Shown here in pieces: positions 30,138 to 40,852 of a DNA stretch of 64,000 nt. The stretch's first letter is position 1. Each line of letters opens with the position of its first letter. The stretch lies in the NCBI GenBank assembly GCA_963575745.1, contig CAUYUJ010021660.1, positions 345,650 to 409,649 of the forward strand, in the 5' to 3' direction. This stretch comes from Prorocentrum cordatum. Lineage: Eukaryota > Sar > Dinophyceae > Prorocentrales > Prorocentraceae. The notes beneath the pieces are model-generated. The model had not been told where the DNA came from, did no database searches, and saw nothing but the letters and a program-made list of their open reading frames with translations. A program made the position numbers and the translations under genes.

Positions 30138-30529
30138 CGGCGCACGCGGGGCGCCGCGGCAGCTGGCCAAGTGGCGGTTCGCAGGACTAGTGGTCAGGGA
30201 GTAGGACATGGTTCTGGGATTCTCGGGATCCCCGGGGCCCTTGGGATGCGGGATGGGGCTCCAGGTGGTGGCGAGATCAGGGCGCCGCAGTCGCGGCTGA
30301 TGCGCCGCCCGCAGCTGAAATTGCGAAGCCGCAGTCGCGGCCAAGCGAACGCGAGCCGGCGGCCGCGGACACTTGGGCTCCGTCGAGTCCGTCTGCGACG
30401 GCGTCAACCGTGGGGCGCCGTGGGCGGGCTTCGTCAGCCTTGGAGTACCATCGCCATCACTATGGCGCCCTCAACTACTGGACGCCGCCTCTGCGAAGCC
30501 GCAGTTGTGGATTCGCAGAGAACAGAAGC

Positions 30530-30655
30530 GTCATCGCCGCTACCGTGCATCAACAGTTGCGTGGTTTAAAAAAGTCGTTGGCGATTGTTTCCGCTAAGTT
30601 GCTAAGTTTCGTTATTGCTGCTTTGGGATTATGCGCGTGTGCGTGTGTGTATGCA
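30530..30655 (+). repeat. Right arm of the inverted repeat
   Basis: Contains GCGTGGTTTAAAAAAGTCG, CGATTGTTTCCGCTAAG and CTTTGGGATTATGCGCGTG, mirroring the block at 24366-24520. It then passes into GTGTGCGTGTGT repeat, as does the outer side of the left arm. Confidence 0.65.
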
Positions 30656-32680
30656 GATATGCGTGCAGGCGTGTCCGTGTATATCTGCACCATTCCTTTT
30701 CTACATGCGTGCCATTCCAGAACTAGGGGCGTTTTCATATAGAGTGGCCTTCCGCACATCTAGCCACCGCGCCTGGGTTGTAGGTCAGCTGCCTCTTGAA
30801 TACTTGCAGGGATGTCGTGGGGATGCTTCTCGGGGGCGTTTTTTGGAGGTGGTTCTAGGGGTGTCTTGGGGCCTCTTGGGTTCGTCTCGGGGGCCTTTCG
30901 AGTCTGGTTCGGCCTTCGGTGGGCTTATTAGGGTTTCCTCGGGCTCTCGGGCGGCCTGTTGGCGGTCTCGGGAGTCATTTGGGGGCGGAGGGCGTAGGGC
31001 GTCAGTTCGCTTTGCCCCTCTTTGGCCGTCTTGGGGCCGATTGGGGCCGTTTCGGGGGGAGGTCGCCCAGTTCATCCTGGACAATTTTTTCCCGCGTCGA
31101 GTCTATCGGCAAGAACGTTCTTCTAGGCGAACTCATCTGGATGAAGTTGCCCGGGGAAACCCTATCAGATGAGTCTGTTTGCGGGACGTCTCGTCTTTAG
31201 ATGAATTCGTATTCGGGTGAATTCGTCTTTTGGCGAACTGGCCCCCGAAAAGCTTTCTGGGCGAATACGTCCTGATATATTTGTCAGAATGAAGCGTATT
31301 TGGGTGAAGCGGTCGGCTTGTGTCTCAGGGGCCTTAGAGGCTGTGTCGGGGCCCGTTAGGGCTCTGGCTGACATGAGGGCCTCGGGGCCGTCTTGGGGCC
31401 TTTTTGGATTGTCTGGGGGCCTTGTTTGGGGCCTCTCGGGCCGTCTTGGGGCGATCTTGAAAGGGGGGCGGTGCATGTCACACGCCTTGCAACGCCAAGG
31501 AGGTCGGTGGATTTGATCTTCCTTGTTCGCAGCTGCGCGAGGTGTTGCTTATATAAATAAAATATTCCGTTTTCTGTTGGCGTTCGATCGTTATCCAGCA
31601 TTGCACCATCACCACCCCCATTTCCCTTGTGCCCCGTGGATTTGTACAGCGAGGTTATCGTTGTTCTTTTCAATATGTTTTAAATATAATGTCGGTATAT
31701 CACTTAGTCAGTCCCGCCTCCCGCTTATGATTCGGAGATTTTGCCCATGAGTCAGTCATGTACGTCAGCCCTGCGGGCTAGTCCCATTCGTTTTGGCTCA
31801 TTCGTCCTACTCGCTTCGGCACTCTACTCGTTCCACCGTTCAATTACATCCCTTTTTCCCCGTCCAGGTAGCGGTGGTGGTGGTCGTGTTCCTGTTTCTT
31901 CCGACACCTTTTCCCGCATACCTCCAACATCTTGACAAAGTGTTGTTGCCGTTGTTCGTTTTGTATGCCTTGAGGCTATGTGTCGGGCCCCACTGGGTTG
32001 TCGCAGAATGAGAGTCGGGATGATAAGCGGGTCAAGAGAAGGGCCCGTGCTGTTTGGCGGCCGAGCTCTGAATAAAGGTCCACACGACATTGGAGGCTAC
32101 GTCAAGACGCTGAAGTGAGGAACGGTTCGGGTTCGGACTCGGGTGCGCTGTTCTTTAGATCCTTCCATGTTTGTTCCTCTCGCGCTCTTCGTGCACCCAG
32201 GCGTTGTTGAGCCAAACGTTGGCTTCGTGCCTGACTTAGCGTTACTTCTTGTAGCAGATTGACTGACTGTATGGGTGCGGTTCTCTCCTCTGTCACAGGC
32301 TGTCCGCTGAAAGTATTCGTGGGCGCGCACATCCCAATCTGCCTGAGCCGCATGTCTACTTCTGCAGTCGGGGGGTCCTTTGCCAATCATATCTTTCCGT
32401 GCGGGGAAAGCGGGGTGGGCCAAAACCAAACTGGACCGCCTTCCTCAATCATGCCTCTGCGTCTTCGGACGGCGTTGGCTCGAAGGATGCCTGGCATCCT
32501 TGCTGTGCTCCGGCACTGGCCAACCAACTTCGTTGCCCGGTTGTTGTCACTTGGACACCCACGGGCCGTGCATTGTTACAGGAGGTAAATCTCGCGTTGG
32601 CAATGCGGCTGCCCCAGCGCGGGCGTTCAAGGTTAAACGCAACCAGAGTCTTGGATGCGGCCGACTGCCATTTTTTTGCG
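30656..32680. other. No confident gene; degenerate TCTTGGGGCC repeats and an AT-richer block
   Basis: From 30800 to 31470, short strings such as TCTTGGGGCC, TCTCGGGGGCC and GCCGTCTTGGGGC recur irregularly. From 31520 to 32000 GC content falls (TATATAAATAAAATATTCC at 31550). Frames are short and not protein-like. Confidence 0.5.
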
Positions 32681-32760
32681 CTATCGGAAGGCCGCGATCG
32701 TTCAAGGCTGAACTATCCACGCGCTGTCAGAAACCAACGCCGACCTCGTCGAGACGTCGC
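32681..32760 (+). repeat. Dispersed repeat family, copy A
   Basis: Contains GGAAGGCCGCGATCGTTCAA and GGCTGAACTATCCACGCGC followed by TGTCAGAAACCAACGCC. It is shared with 59131-59206 (+) and 61531-61616 (minus). Confidence 0.65.
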
Positions 32761-32912
32761 ACCCTGCATGCTCAAGACTGGCCCTGGTTTCACTTTCTCC
32801 TGGCCTTCTCTCGCCCTCTGACCTGCGAGCATTGAGCGAGCAGCGGCCCAGGGAGGTTCGGTGCCGCAGCGCCGCCGGCATGCAGAAGAACGGACAACGG
32901 CACAAATGTAAT

Positions 32913-33187
32913 CTTTCAGACGTCCGCGCGAATTTCTTGGGTCGGTGTTGGTTTCCTGTTCCCGCAACGACCCCAGGGTTCCTTTTGAGCTCATTCAGCG
33001 TCTGAGCTCGGCTGGCCTCGATCGGGTCCACGATCGAACCCACTCGGCAGCCGAAGGAACTCCATGCCCATTGCCCGGCGCACGGGCTCAGACGCCTCCC
33101 TCGCCGCCGCTCGCGCGCCCTGCTCGCCGGAGAAGTTGGGAGCGGAGCCCAGCGCCGACCCAAGAAGTCCACGCGGAGCTCCGAGAG
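32913..33187. mobile_element. MITE-like element, copy 4 (275 bp)
   Basis: The left end CTTTCAGACGTCCGCGCGAA is followed by TTTCTTGGGTCGGTG. The right end, read in reverse complement, is CTCTCGGAGCTCCGCGTGGA followed by CTTCTTGGGTCGGCG. TTCTTGGGTCGG is identical in both. No coding frame is conserved inside. Confidence 0.7.
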
Positions 33188-33705
33188 GTTGCTCTTGTCC
33201 CTTGTTGTGCTCTTCCGGAGTGGTGTGGGTGCCGCCGCTCGTGCTCTAGCCGCCATCTGGATGCATTTTGCGGCACCCGCTGGCGTCGCGTGTTGCCAAC
33301 ATGCGCCCCTGGCCCAAGGCATCCCCTGAGGTCGGGGCGTCGCAGCTTCGAACCGGGCGCATACGTCTGGCTTCGGACCCCCGAATCCTTACTGATCGAT
33401 CCAACTGCTCGAGGAATACCACTGAAGTATGGCTCCCCTTGCGGTTTTTTTCCTTTTCAGATTTTTTTTGTGATGAGACATGATGGTGCAGCGTTGTTAC
33501 TTCGCGGCATCGGATCTAAGAAGATTGTCCAGAGCCGCCGGGGAGGCCATGGCCGTCTTCGGTCAGTCCAGTCTGCGGCCCAGGGTGGGCCCAGTGAAGC
33601 TGCAGCGTGGCCAGGTAAGTTGGAAATGCCTTCGGCCAACGGCCTTTCTGTCAAGACCCATCAGATCTAGAGAAGGAGGCAGCGGCACCAACCATTAACA
33701 TCAGA

Positions 33706-33768
33706 CTTTCGGAGGTCCCCGCGGATTTCTCGTGTCCAGCGCCAACTCAGGAGATCCGCGGGGACCTC
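33706..33768. mobile_element. MITE-like element, copy 5 (63 bp, core only)
   Basis: CTTTCGGAGGTCCCCGCGGA (33706) faces the reverse complement GAGGTCCCCGCGGATCTC (ending at 33768), with only about 20 bases between. The left end is nearly identical to copy 3. Confidence 0.75.
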
Positions 33769-34207
33769 AACACAATGTATGTCTATGCCGTGTTTTTGTT
33801 GGCCCCGCGCACACGGGGGGGGTCCCCAGAGGGGCCGCCTTCTCACAAGGCGGACGATTCTTAGAAAAAAGGGGCCGCCTTATAAGGGCTGGAGGTTTCT
33901 GGGCATGCCTTTTTTAGACACCTGGAATGCCTTCAAGAAACATGTTTTCCACCAGCTAGGCTTGCTTACGGGGTTCTCATTTGATTAAAGTCACGGTGCC
34001 TCGGCGTCTTATTTTGCCCGTTGTTCGGAGATTCCCCGGGTTCCCCGTCCTCGGTGCCTCGGGGGGTTAGATTGCCCTGTGCTCGGAGATTCCCCGGGTT
34101 TCTCGGGTTCCTGGTAGCTCAGAGTTTCCACGGGTTCGAATGCCAAACAATTCCAAACAATGCCAAGACATGCAGAGCGCTGCGCCCATGCAGTAGGACT
34201 CCGTCGG
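33769..34207. repeat. No gene; 58-bp tandem duplication at 34025-34130
   Basis: TCGGAGATTCCCCGGGTT occurs at 34025 and 34083, giving a period of 58 bp. The remainder is unique with no protein-like frame. Confidence 0.65.
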
Positions 34208-34560
34208 TTGATTTAGTCATCACCCTGCGTTGCCGCCGCATCGCCGCCACGCCGCTGCGTGACGAGGATGCCTGCCGAAGCTGTTTCGGTTGCGATAGCA
34301 AAAGAGCGCCCCGTCCCGCCGCTCGCGCGCACCCTTCGGGCGCCCTCCTCGGCTGGCCGGGTCTCGTCCGTCGATCGTGGCCTTAGCTTAGCGGTGCACT
34401 CACTTAAGCAATGGCGGGGAAAATACGTCCCTCATCAGTCGCGTGAACCTGAGCAAGGAACTATTACAGGAAAAATGTCATCAATAATAACACGAAATTG
34501 CTTAGCCGATTTATCGGGTTGCGAAAGCTTCCCTCCGGACGGAGAGCTGGCAAAACACGG
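34208..34560 (+). repeat. Direct repeat (LTR-like), left copy
   Basis: Begins TTGATTTAGTC and contains CCTGCGTTGCCGCCGCATCG, GCCGAAGCTGTTTCGG and GGGCGCCCTCCTCGG, and ends near GGCAAAACA. It aligns along its whole length with 56966-57320 in the same orientation. Most substitutions and indels are in the last third. Confidence 0.75.
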
Positions 34561-34920
34561 GTTACCAGCCGAAAGTTCATTCACCGATGAAAGTGACGTC
34601 GCGCGAGGGAGAAACTATGTTATTCCCCTCGGTGGACGATGCACTCAGGAAAGAAGACCAACGCCACGGCTTAAGCATGAACGTTCCTGTCGCTGCTTCC
34701 ACCGAACATGTCGGGGGGCAGCGCTCGCGTGCTGATTCGGATATCAGCTGGGGCGCATCTTGCGGCGATGGGCGCCGCCCAAATATTCCGAGGGCCAGTG
34801 GCAACGTTAAGCCCGACTGGCACGAGCGCGGCGAGCAGATGGTGGCGCCGATCGCCGGCCACCCTGGCGTCGCCGTGAACCTCTCGGAGGACGAGCAGGA
34901 CCTAGGGCTTACCTCGTCAG

Positions 34921-37120
34921 ATGAGCATGTCTCCAGTCGCCGATCAGACCGCTCGCCTATACTGGAGTGCTGACCTGCCGTCGGGAGGGGAAACTGTGGG
35001 GACCCTGGCGTCAGTTATTCTGCCCCCCTGGCCGACAAACCACTGTTTGCGTTTGCGCCTTTCGCCGACTGCTAGGAGGCCGCGCCCCCCCCGAACACTC
35101 CCTCGAGCGGGGTCTCGCGGCAATCGCGGAGCGCCAGCCCGCGGGCAGCCCGGCCAGGATCTCTACCCAGCCAAGGCGCGCGACGGTCAGTTTCTCAACG
35201 ACGTCCCCGGTCGCGAGAAAGGTCTGATGGCGCACCAGAGAGCGGGGCAATGCGCGCCCCGGGGGGGGGGGCCGGCAGCTGCGCGGCCGGGCCACCTCCC
35301 GCCCGCCGCCCAGCCCGACTCTCGGCCATCTACCCCGGCGCCCGAGACCCCGGGCCCACGCGCTCGCTCCCCCCGCAAGAGGAGCTCGGACAGAAGCAGA
35401 CCGAGGGCGTCGCGACCGCGGACGGGCGCGCCCGACCCGTCGATTCTCTCAGGCCGGCCGAGCCCGCTCAGCACGCGCATCGATGCGCAGTGCTCTCGCT
35501 CCGGGGCGCCGTGCGCGGCGGCCCCTGAAACGCGGCGCCCTGGGGCGCTTGGCCAATGCGAGAAACCGGCGTGTCATGAGTGCCCCGGGGTCCGCGGCCT
35601 CTGCAACCTGAACTTCATGCGCCGCGCGCGTCGCGCCCCAACCTCGCGCGACCGCGCGGGATGGCGCGCGGGCAAGTGGCGCGAGGCCGAGGAGAGAAAG
35701 AGGCTCGAGATCACAAGGGCCCGAGCGAGACGTGGCCGAAATTCGCGAGCAACAGCGACAATCGGAACTCCAGCAACGGGCTGCCGTCGCTCTCCAGGCA
35801 GAGCGGGGCCGAGCGGCAACGATGAATGCCGCGATTTGTTTTTGCGGGGCGCCGCCAGGCGGTCGCCGCTGCGTCCGAGCGCCGCGCGCAATTGCGCGAG
35901 AATCGCCTTGCAGAAGGGGGCCGGGCGCGTCGCTGGGGGGGGGGCGGGGGGGCGGCGAGGCTCGGCGCGCGACTATGTCGCGCGCAGCCCATGGGGCTCC
36001 AGGAAGCAGAAGATCGGAGCGCGCGCCCAGCGGCAGAGGCAGCCGCTGCCGTCAAGCAGTCCGAGTCAGACCGCGCCGCTGCAGAGCTGAGAGCGCGCGC
36101 GGGGCGCGGCGCTCCGCGCGCAGTCCCAGGCGACAGGTCGTTGCTCAAGAGGCGAATGCGAGCAATGCTCGCTCCGCTGCCGAAGTCCGAAACGCTTCGG
36201 GAAAGGCGCGGCAAATCGAGGTGCGCGCCGCAGAGGGAGTCGTCGCCGACGTTCGACTGCAGAAGGCCGCGCAGACGACGCAGAACTCGGATGCTGAACG
36301 GGGCGAGCTCCATCGCAAGGCCAACGAGCGCCAGGCGCAGTGGAATCCGATCGAGGCGTCTTCGGCGGCGCCGGCGGGGGCCGCATCATCTGCGGCTCCT
36401 GCTGTTGTCGCTGCGCGAGCTCACCCGCCGCCGGCGCCGCCCTCGGCGGGAAAACCGACTGCGCCGAGACAGCGCGAGCGCCGCCATTGCACGGGCGCGC
36501 CGCGGTGGTTCATCGCCCTCAGGACGGCCTGCCACGATTGCAAGTCATGCCAGAGGAGCATTTGCGATGAGTAGTGGCCCCCAGAAGACGCCGCGCACGC
36601 CCAATGCTCCGAGCGCGAGGCGGCGCGGAGAGATGGCGCGGCCGGGAGAAGGCATCGAAGAAAAGAGGATGAGGAATGCGACGAACAACAATCATGAGGA
36701 ACGGATCGCCGCTGCCTCTGCGCTGGGGGCCGGCCCTGTTCACTGCGCGCCGATGCCTGCGCCCGCCGGCGGGCGCGCCCCGGGCGGCGATCAGCGCCGG
36801 GCGGGGAATGCTGAGTCAAGGGGGCTGCGCGAGTTCGAACGGGCCCCCATGGCCGAGAACGAGAGACTCGCAGAAATGCTCGAACGCGCGACGCAGCGGG
36901 GGGGGGGGGCCGCGCCAGGGCGCAGGCCGAGCGCAACGCGAGGGGCCAGGAGATGCGCGGACAGCGCGCCGAGGCTGCTGCTGCGGCGCAAAAGCAGGCC
37001 CAGGAGATTGAGAGGAAGGCTGAGGCCGAGGCTCAATTTCGAAAGGATACCAAGGCCCAAGCTGAGCGAGCTCGAGCTCGCCTCGATACCTCTCCCCCAG
37101 GATGCACGCCGCTAGGGCCG
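34921..37120 (+). pseudogene. Decayed coding sequence with coiled-coil segments, possible gag N-terminus
   Basis: Three frames take turns. One at 35730-35825 reads AEIREQQRQSELQQRAAVAL. One at 35850-35925 reads QAVAAASERRAQLRENRLAE. One at 36140-36570 reads VVAQEANASNARSAAEVRN and ends RTACHDCKSCQRSI. At 36950 another reads GQRAEAAAAAQKQAQEIERK. Heptad-like Ala/Glu/Arg/Gln content suggests coiled coils. Frame changes fall near G runs (35936-35952, 36899-36908). It precedes the gag core on the same strand, so it may be the N-terminal part of that polyprotein. A Cys cluster CEKPACHECPGVRGLC sits at about 35551-35600. Confidence 0.4.
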
Positions 37121-37160
37121 GGGGGCTCGCCCATCATCTTCAAGCAAGGAGACGAGTGGG

Positions 37161-38540
37161 ATGAGCCGAGTCCCCCGAAAAAAGGCGCCAGCCTTGAAGC
37201 ATCCAGGCTCCAGCCCTTCAGACGACGATGGCGGAGACGATGATTATGATGAGGGTGGCGAGTGCTACTGTCCTGAAGATGAGGGGGGCCATGCCTCCGA
37301 TGGAGGAGGCGGCGGCGATTCCTTTCGCCAGCGTCGCCGCGGCGGGGGGCCGCCAGACGGCGACGCGACCGGCGGCGGCGGGGGCGGAAGAGCACTCGTT
37401 CCCCTCGCGGATGCGGTTCCCGCTGCTGCGCAGCGCTGGAACGACGCCGGCAAGACCGAGATGACAGTCTTGGAAGCGATCCCCGACGCCGCCGACTACA
37501 ATCGATGGCAACGCAACGCGGTCAGGGCAGCAGCGTCAGCATCGCCAAACTGCGCGGGGACGTTGTGACGGAGGAGACAAAGGAGTCTAATGAATATGGC
37601 CGATTTGCCTGGCTTGGCCAGATGAACGCAGCGGGCCTCATGGCCAAGGTCGACAGGGCAGGCAGGGATAGACGATCCCCCTCTCAGCGCCGCCACCTTG
37701 CGAGCGAGATTGGAAGGCCAGACATTTCCACGCAAGCCGCCAGGAACATGGTGAAGGGTCGTGAGATCCTGCGCATCGTAGCCGCCCACGTGACCGCCCG
37801 TCAGGATCATGGCCAGTCGCGCACGCTCGCGGATCTAATGGAGACGAAGGTCCGCGGCGCGGGCGAGGGAGCGGGCGGCGACCAATCCCAGTTCTGCGAC
37901 GGGCAGGTGGAAACGCTCAACGAGATGGAAGGGCTGAATGACTCCCGCCGCCCCGCTGCGCAGGAACATTTCCGCCGACGAATGCGTGCAGGAGTGCCTT
38001 TACATGCAATTCGCGCGAGAGATCCATGATCATTCCGGCGACGAGTACGGCGCAGGAACGAAGACACGCGAGTGGTCTCCATCAAAGGTCAGCGATTTCA
38101 TTCGCGTGGGGCGCGGTCAGATCAGGCGCGAGAAACAGCGGAAGACGCTGAACGCCCGCGGCCTTCCCGCGGGAGGCGCGGGCAGCGGCGGAGGGGGCGA
38201 AGAAGCCAGCGGGGGCGGGCCGAGCCTCTACATGAAAGACGGACGCCCCAAGAAGTCGGTCGCCTGCAAGCGGCCCCTCGCGAGCTCAGCGTCGTCGCGC
38301 GCGCCCGAAAGGAAACGGCGGCCCCGCTGCCCCCGGACCGGCCGCGCCGCGGCTGCCCCCGGCGGCAAGGGCGGCGGACAGAGCAACGAAAAGAAGAAGG
38401 AGAAGGACAAAGAGAAAGGCGGTGAGAACGTCAAGGCGAACGCTGCGCCTGGGCCACGCGACAACAAGGATACGTCAAAGGGGAATGGTATGGGCCAGGA
38501 GAAGCGACAGTGCCGGGTGCATCTGGCCGGACAGACCTGA
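37161..38540 (+). pseudogene. Copia-type gag (frameshifted)
   Basis: Capsid-like Gag of a dinoflagellate copia element. Frame 1 (37161-37568) has an acidic/Gly-rich start and ends in PDAADYNRWQRNAVRAAA, the usual entry to the capsid core. Frame 2 (37505-38029) continues with KLRGDVVTEETKESNEYGRF, NMVKGREILRIVAAHV, TLADLMETKVRG and EHFRRRMRAG, the expected helices in the expected order. Frame 1 resumes at about 38000 with ECLYMQFAREIHDHSGDEY and a Lys/Gly-rich tail to 38540. Two frame changes therefore break it, near 37550 and 38005. I see no CCHC knuckle. Confidence 0.65.
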
Positions 38541-39371
38541 CATTTTGGGAAGGATTGTTGGGGCAGGGTCAACGCCCCTGGACTTCCGTGACACGACCGG
38601 CCGGCGCCCGGCGACTGCGCTGCAGGCGCTGGCCGGGAGGGGCCCGAGGCAGAACGCATATGTCTTGCCCCGAGCGAGGAGGAAAGTAGCGCCGCGCGCT
38701 GCTCCCGCAGGCTTCTGCACTGGATCAGGATTCCAAGCGCCGCCGCTCGGCGCGTTGGCCAGTCTGCGACGAGACTCTCGCGGGGGCGTTCAAGACCGCG
38801 AAAACGCCGCATCTGAGCGCGACGACGATGGTCTGAATTCCCGTCGCACAAGACGCAATCGACCCGCATATGAAATTGCCGAGGCGCTTCCAGGCAGGGG
38901 GAATCACGTCGCCCCCGAGCGCGGCCCTGGACCTGCCGAAGAATGGGGGGCCGAGCCGAGGCGCCCTCTCAAGGGGGGCAGATGCCCAGACGCGTCATTC
39001 CGTCAGTAGACCAGGTAAGGCGCGCATCGGCCCGAACACGCCTCAACTGGCCACTTGGACTCTTCGATCGATTCGCAAGGAGACGACATTGGTGCCAAGT
39101 GCACGGGGGGGCGCTTTCGAGTCTGAGTTTCGGTGGTAGAGCGCGAACGTGCAAGGTGAAGGTCCATGGGCAGATGGCGTTTGACGACGCCGCTGCTCTT
39201 GATCCGGAGGTCTGGCGCATGTGGGTTGGTTGCGGACAACAGTCCGACGGCGAGCTCAGTGATGCCAGCAGTGAGCACGACGGCGACTATGTCTCCGCTG
39301 TGTCTACTGAGAAACAGCGGACGGCTGAGGGGGCCAGGAAGGCCGGCCTTGTGCGTATTGGATCCACGTAG

Positions 39372-39690
39372 GTCATCGTCGACGCGGGCTGCGGCTCCAA
39401 CTTGAATTCCTTTTAATGCCTGCGAGGCGCGGGGATGATAGGTAAGATCTCCCTGCTGGCCATCCACGTCACCCTGAACACGGCAGAGGGTCAGTCACGA
39501 GCCTTCGGCACGGTCGGGATCGCCAGCGACAAGCTGGGCGGTGGGGAGATGGAAACAATCGCCACGCCGGAGACTACAGCTTCCACGGGGGAACCGGCAG
39601 AGCACCATGCCTGTTGCTGCCTCGGGGAAGAAGGCTGGATCTCTCAGTCGAGGGCAAGATCGCTTATCTCACGAGCCAAGTAGACGAGGC
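39372..39690 (+). pseudogene. Copia-type aspartic protease
   Basis: VIVDAGCGSNLNSF corresponds to the active-site D-S/T-G strand; the Asp is kept and the next residue is Ala. An in-frame TAA at 39414 interrupts it, and the frame then continues with GKISLLAIHVTLNTAEGQSR, the usual next strand. A downstream frame change leads to GKIAYLTSQVDEAAP (39650), matching the stretch after the protease in related elements. Confidence 0.55.
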
Positions 39691-40188
39691 AGCTCCCGCG
39701 GGTCCGCCCGGTTTCGAGCGGTGGGCACGTTTGGAGATCTGCGCGAGGTCTATCCTGAACGAGCCTGGCACGATGGGTGGCCCCTCGTTCCAGGCGATCA
39801 GGCACCGCGCAACCCTTGGGCCTCGCTCGCGGAAGGTGATAGCAGGAGGCTTTGTCGCAAATGCCAAGTTGGACATCCACTCGGGCAGCGCCGAAGGGGT
39901 TCTGACCACGGGCGGCGCAGTTTCACCGATGTCTGATGCGCTCGCCGATTTCTACGACGAGCCCCACGAAGCGGCGAGACCTGGGTGGGCGAACGCGGAC
40001 GCGGGTCTTGTTAGCAGAAGCACCTCGTCGGCACCGATGCCCGACTGCGGCCGTGCTGCCGGCGCGCGACGCCTCGACCGAATGGCGGGCGAGGCTGCGT
40101 TTCGCCGCCCGACGGCGGCACCTGCCCCAGGCGACGAGGAGATCGCCGAGGCGGCGCCCGAGGGGCGAGGAGCCGTGGAGGTAATGAG

Positions 40189-40390
40189 TTGACGATCGCG
40201 GCGATGACCCAATGGGAGAGGCAGGGCCCGATGGGGGCGACCAAGTACGAGCGCCTCCAGCGCGTGGCCGTCTCCCGGCAGCACCTGCTCACGCGCGCTC
40301 CGGAGAGCCCGTTTTGTCTTTCGTGCCAGCGGACCAAGATGTTAAGGGCGCAACAGAGGCAGAAACAAAAACGCAGCATATCAGACCATA
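40189..40390 (+). pseudogene. Integrase N-terminal zinc-binding region
   Basis: QHLLTRAPESPFCLSCQRTK (40279-40338) matches the His-His-Cys-Cys zinc region that opens copia-type integrases. The Cys pair is kept as C-x2-C. The second His appears replaced by Arg (TRAP for THLP). Confidence 0.6.
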
Positions 40391-40402
40391 CTCTGAGCCG
40401 AC

Positions 40403-40852
40403 GATGTTCGGGGGCCTGTGCGCCATGGGCCATTGGTTTGCGTCTGACGAGCTATCGGGGGAATTCCGCGGGGAAACCTCCTGCGCGACGCCGCGCGGCC
40501 GGCGCGCGGGATTTCGGGCAAGCCAGAGCACTCGCCACAGGTCGTCGGGGCACGTGGTCGATGTCTCCGCGATCCTCGGGGCGTCTGCCGAGAAGCTAGA
40601 CTGCATCTACGCGGGCGCGGCGCCCGAGCTCAAGAGGGCATGCGCAAATCGCTGAACGCGCGTCCTCTGGTCTATTGCGGCTCATGATTGCACGCGGCCC
40701 GAAGAGAAGAAGCAAAACTCAGCGGCGAACAGAGCAAATGCCATCGTGCAGGGTGGGGCCAGAACTGTTCTCACGGCGGCGGGCTGGCCTGCTCCTTGCT
40801 GGGTCTTCGCCGCCCCTCACTTCTGCTTGTGCCGCGATGCGCAGTAGAGTGG
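40403..40852 (+). pseudogene. Integrase catalytic core with lost Asp residues
   Basis: One frame, broken by a TGA at 40653. FGGLCAMGHWFASDELSG aligns with the first catalytic strand, where the Asp is Gly (MGH for DH). IYAGAAPELKRA aligns with the second catalytic site, where the Asp is Gly (AG for SD). NSAANRANAIVQGGARTVLT and PCWVFAAPHFC align with the helix bearing the catalytic Glu, which is not at its expected place. The domain order and spacing are right, but all three acidic residues of the D-D-E triad seem lost. Confidence 0.6.

Larger units (their letters stand above)
26433..30510. repeat. Cluster of the 12-bp motif CCGCAGTCGCGG
   Basis: Exact or one-base variants start at 26433, 26583, 27102, 27573, 27857, 28298, 29452, 29512, 29722, 30129, 30285, 30329 and 30499, plus CCGCAGCGGCGG (two differences) at 30102. 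The motif is CCGC-AGTC-GCGG, a four-base stem with a four-base loop. It falls in several reading frames, so it is a DNA-level repeat, not a peptide repeat. I did not find the exact motif elsewhere in the window. Confidence 0.8.

Noticed and set aside
31781-31806. CCCATTCGTTTTGGCTCATTCG resembles the dinoflagellate spliced-leader end (TTTTGGCTCA)
   Set aside because: Only about ten bases match, the upstream half differs, and no donor GT or Sm-like site follows. Too weak for a spliced-leader gene or relic.
34111-34145. TAGCTCAGAG and GGGTTCGAATGCC look like tRNA A and B boxes
   Set aside because: The boxes are only about 20 bases apart and no acceptor stem or anticodon arm can be formed. At most a fragment of a tRNA-derived repeat.
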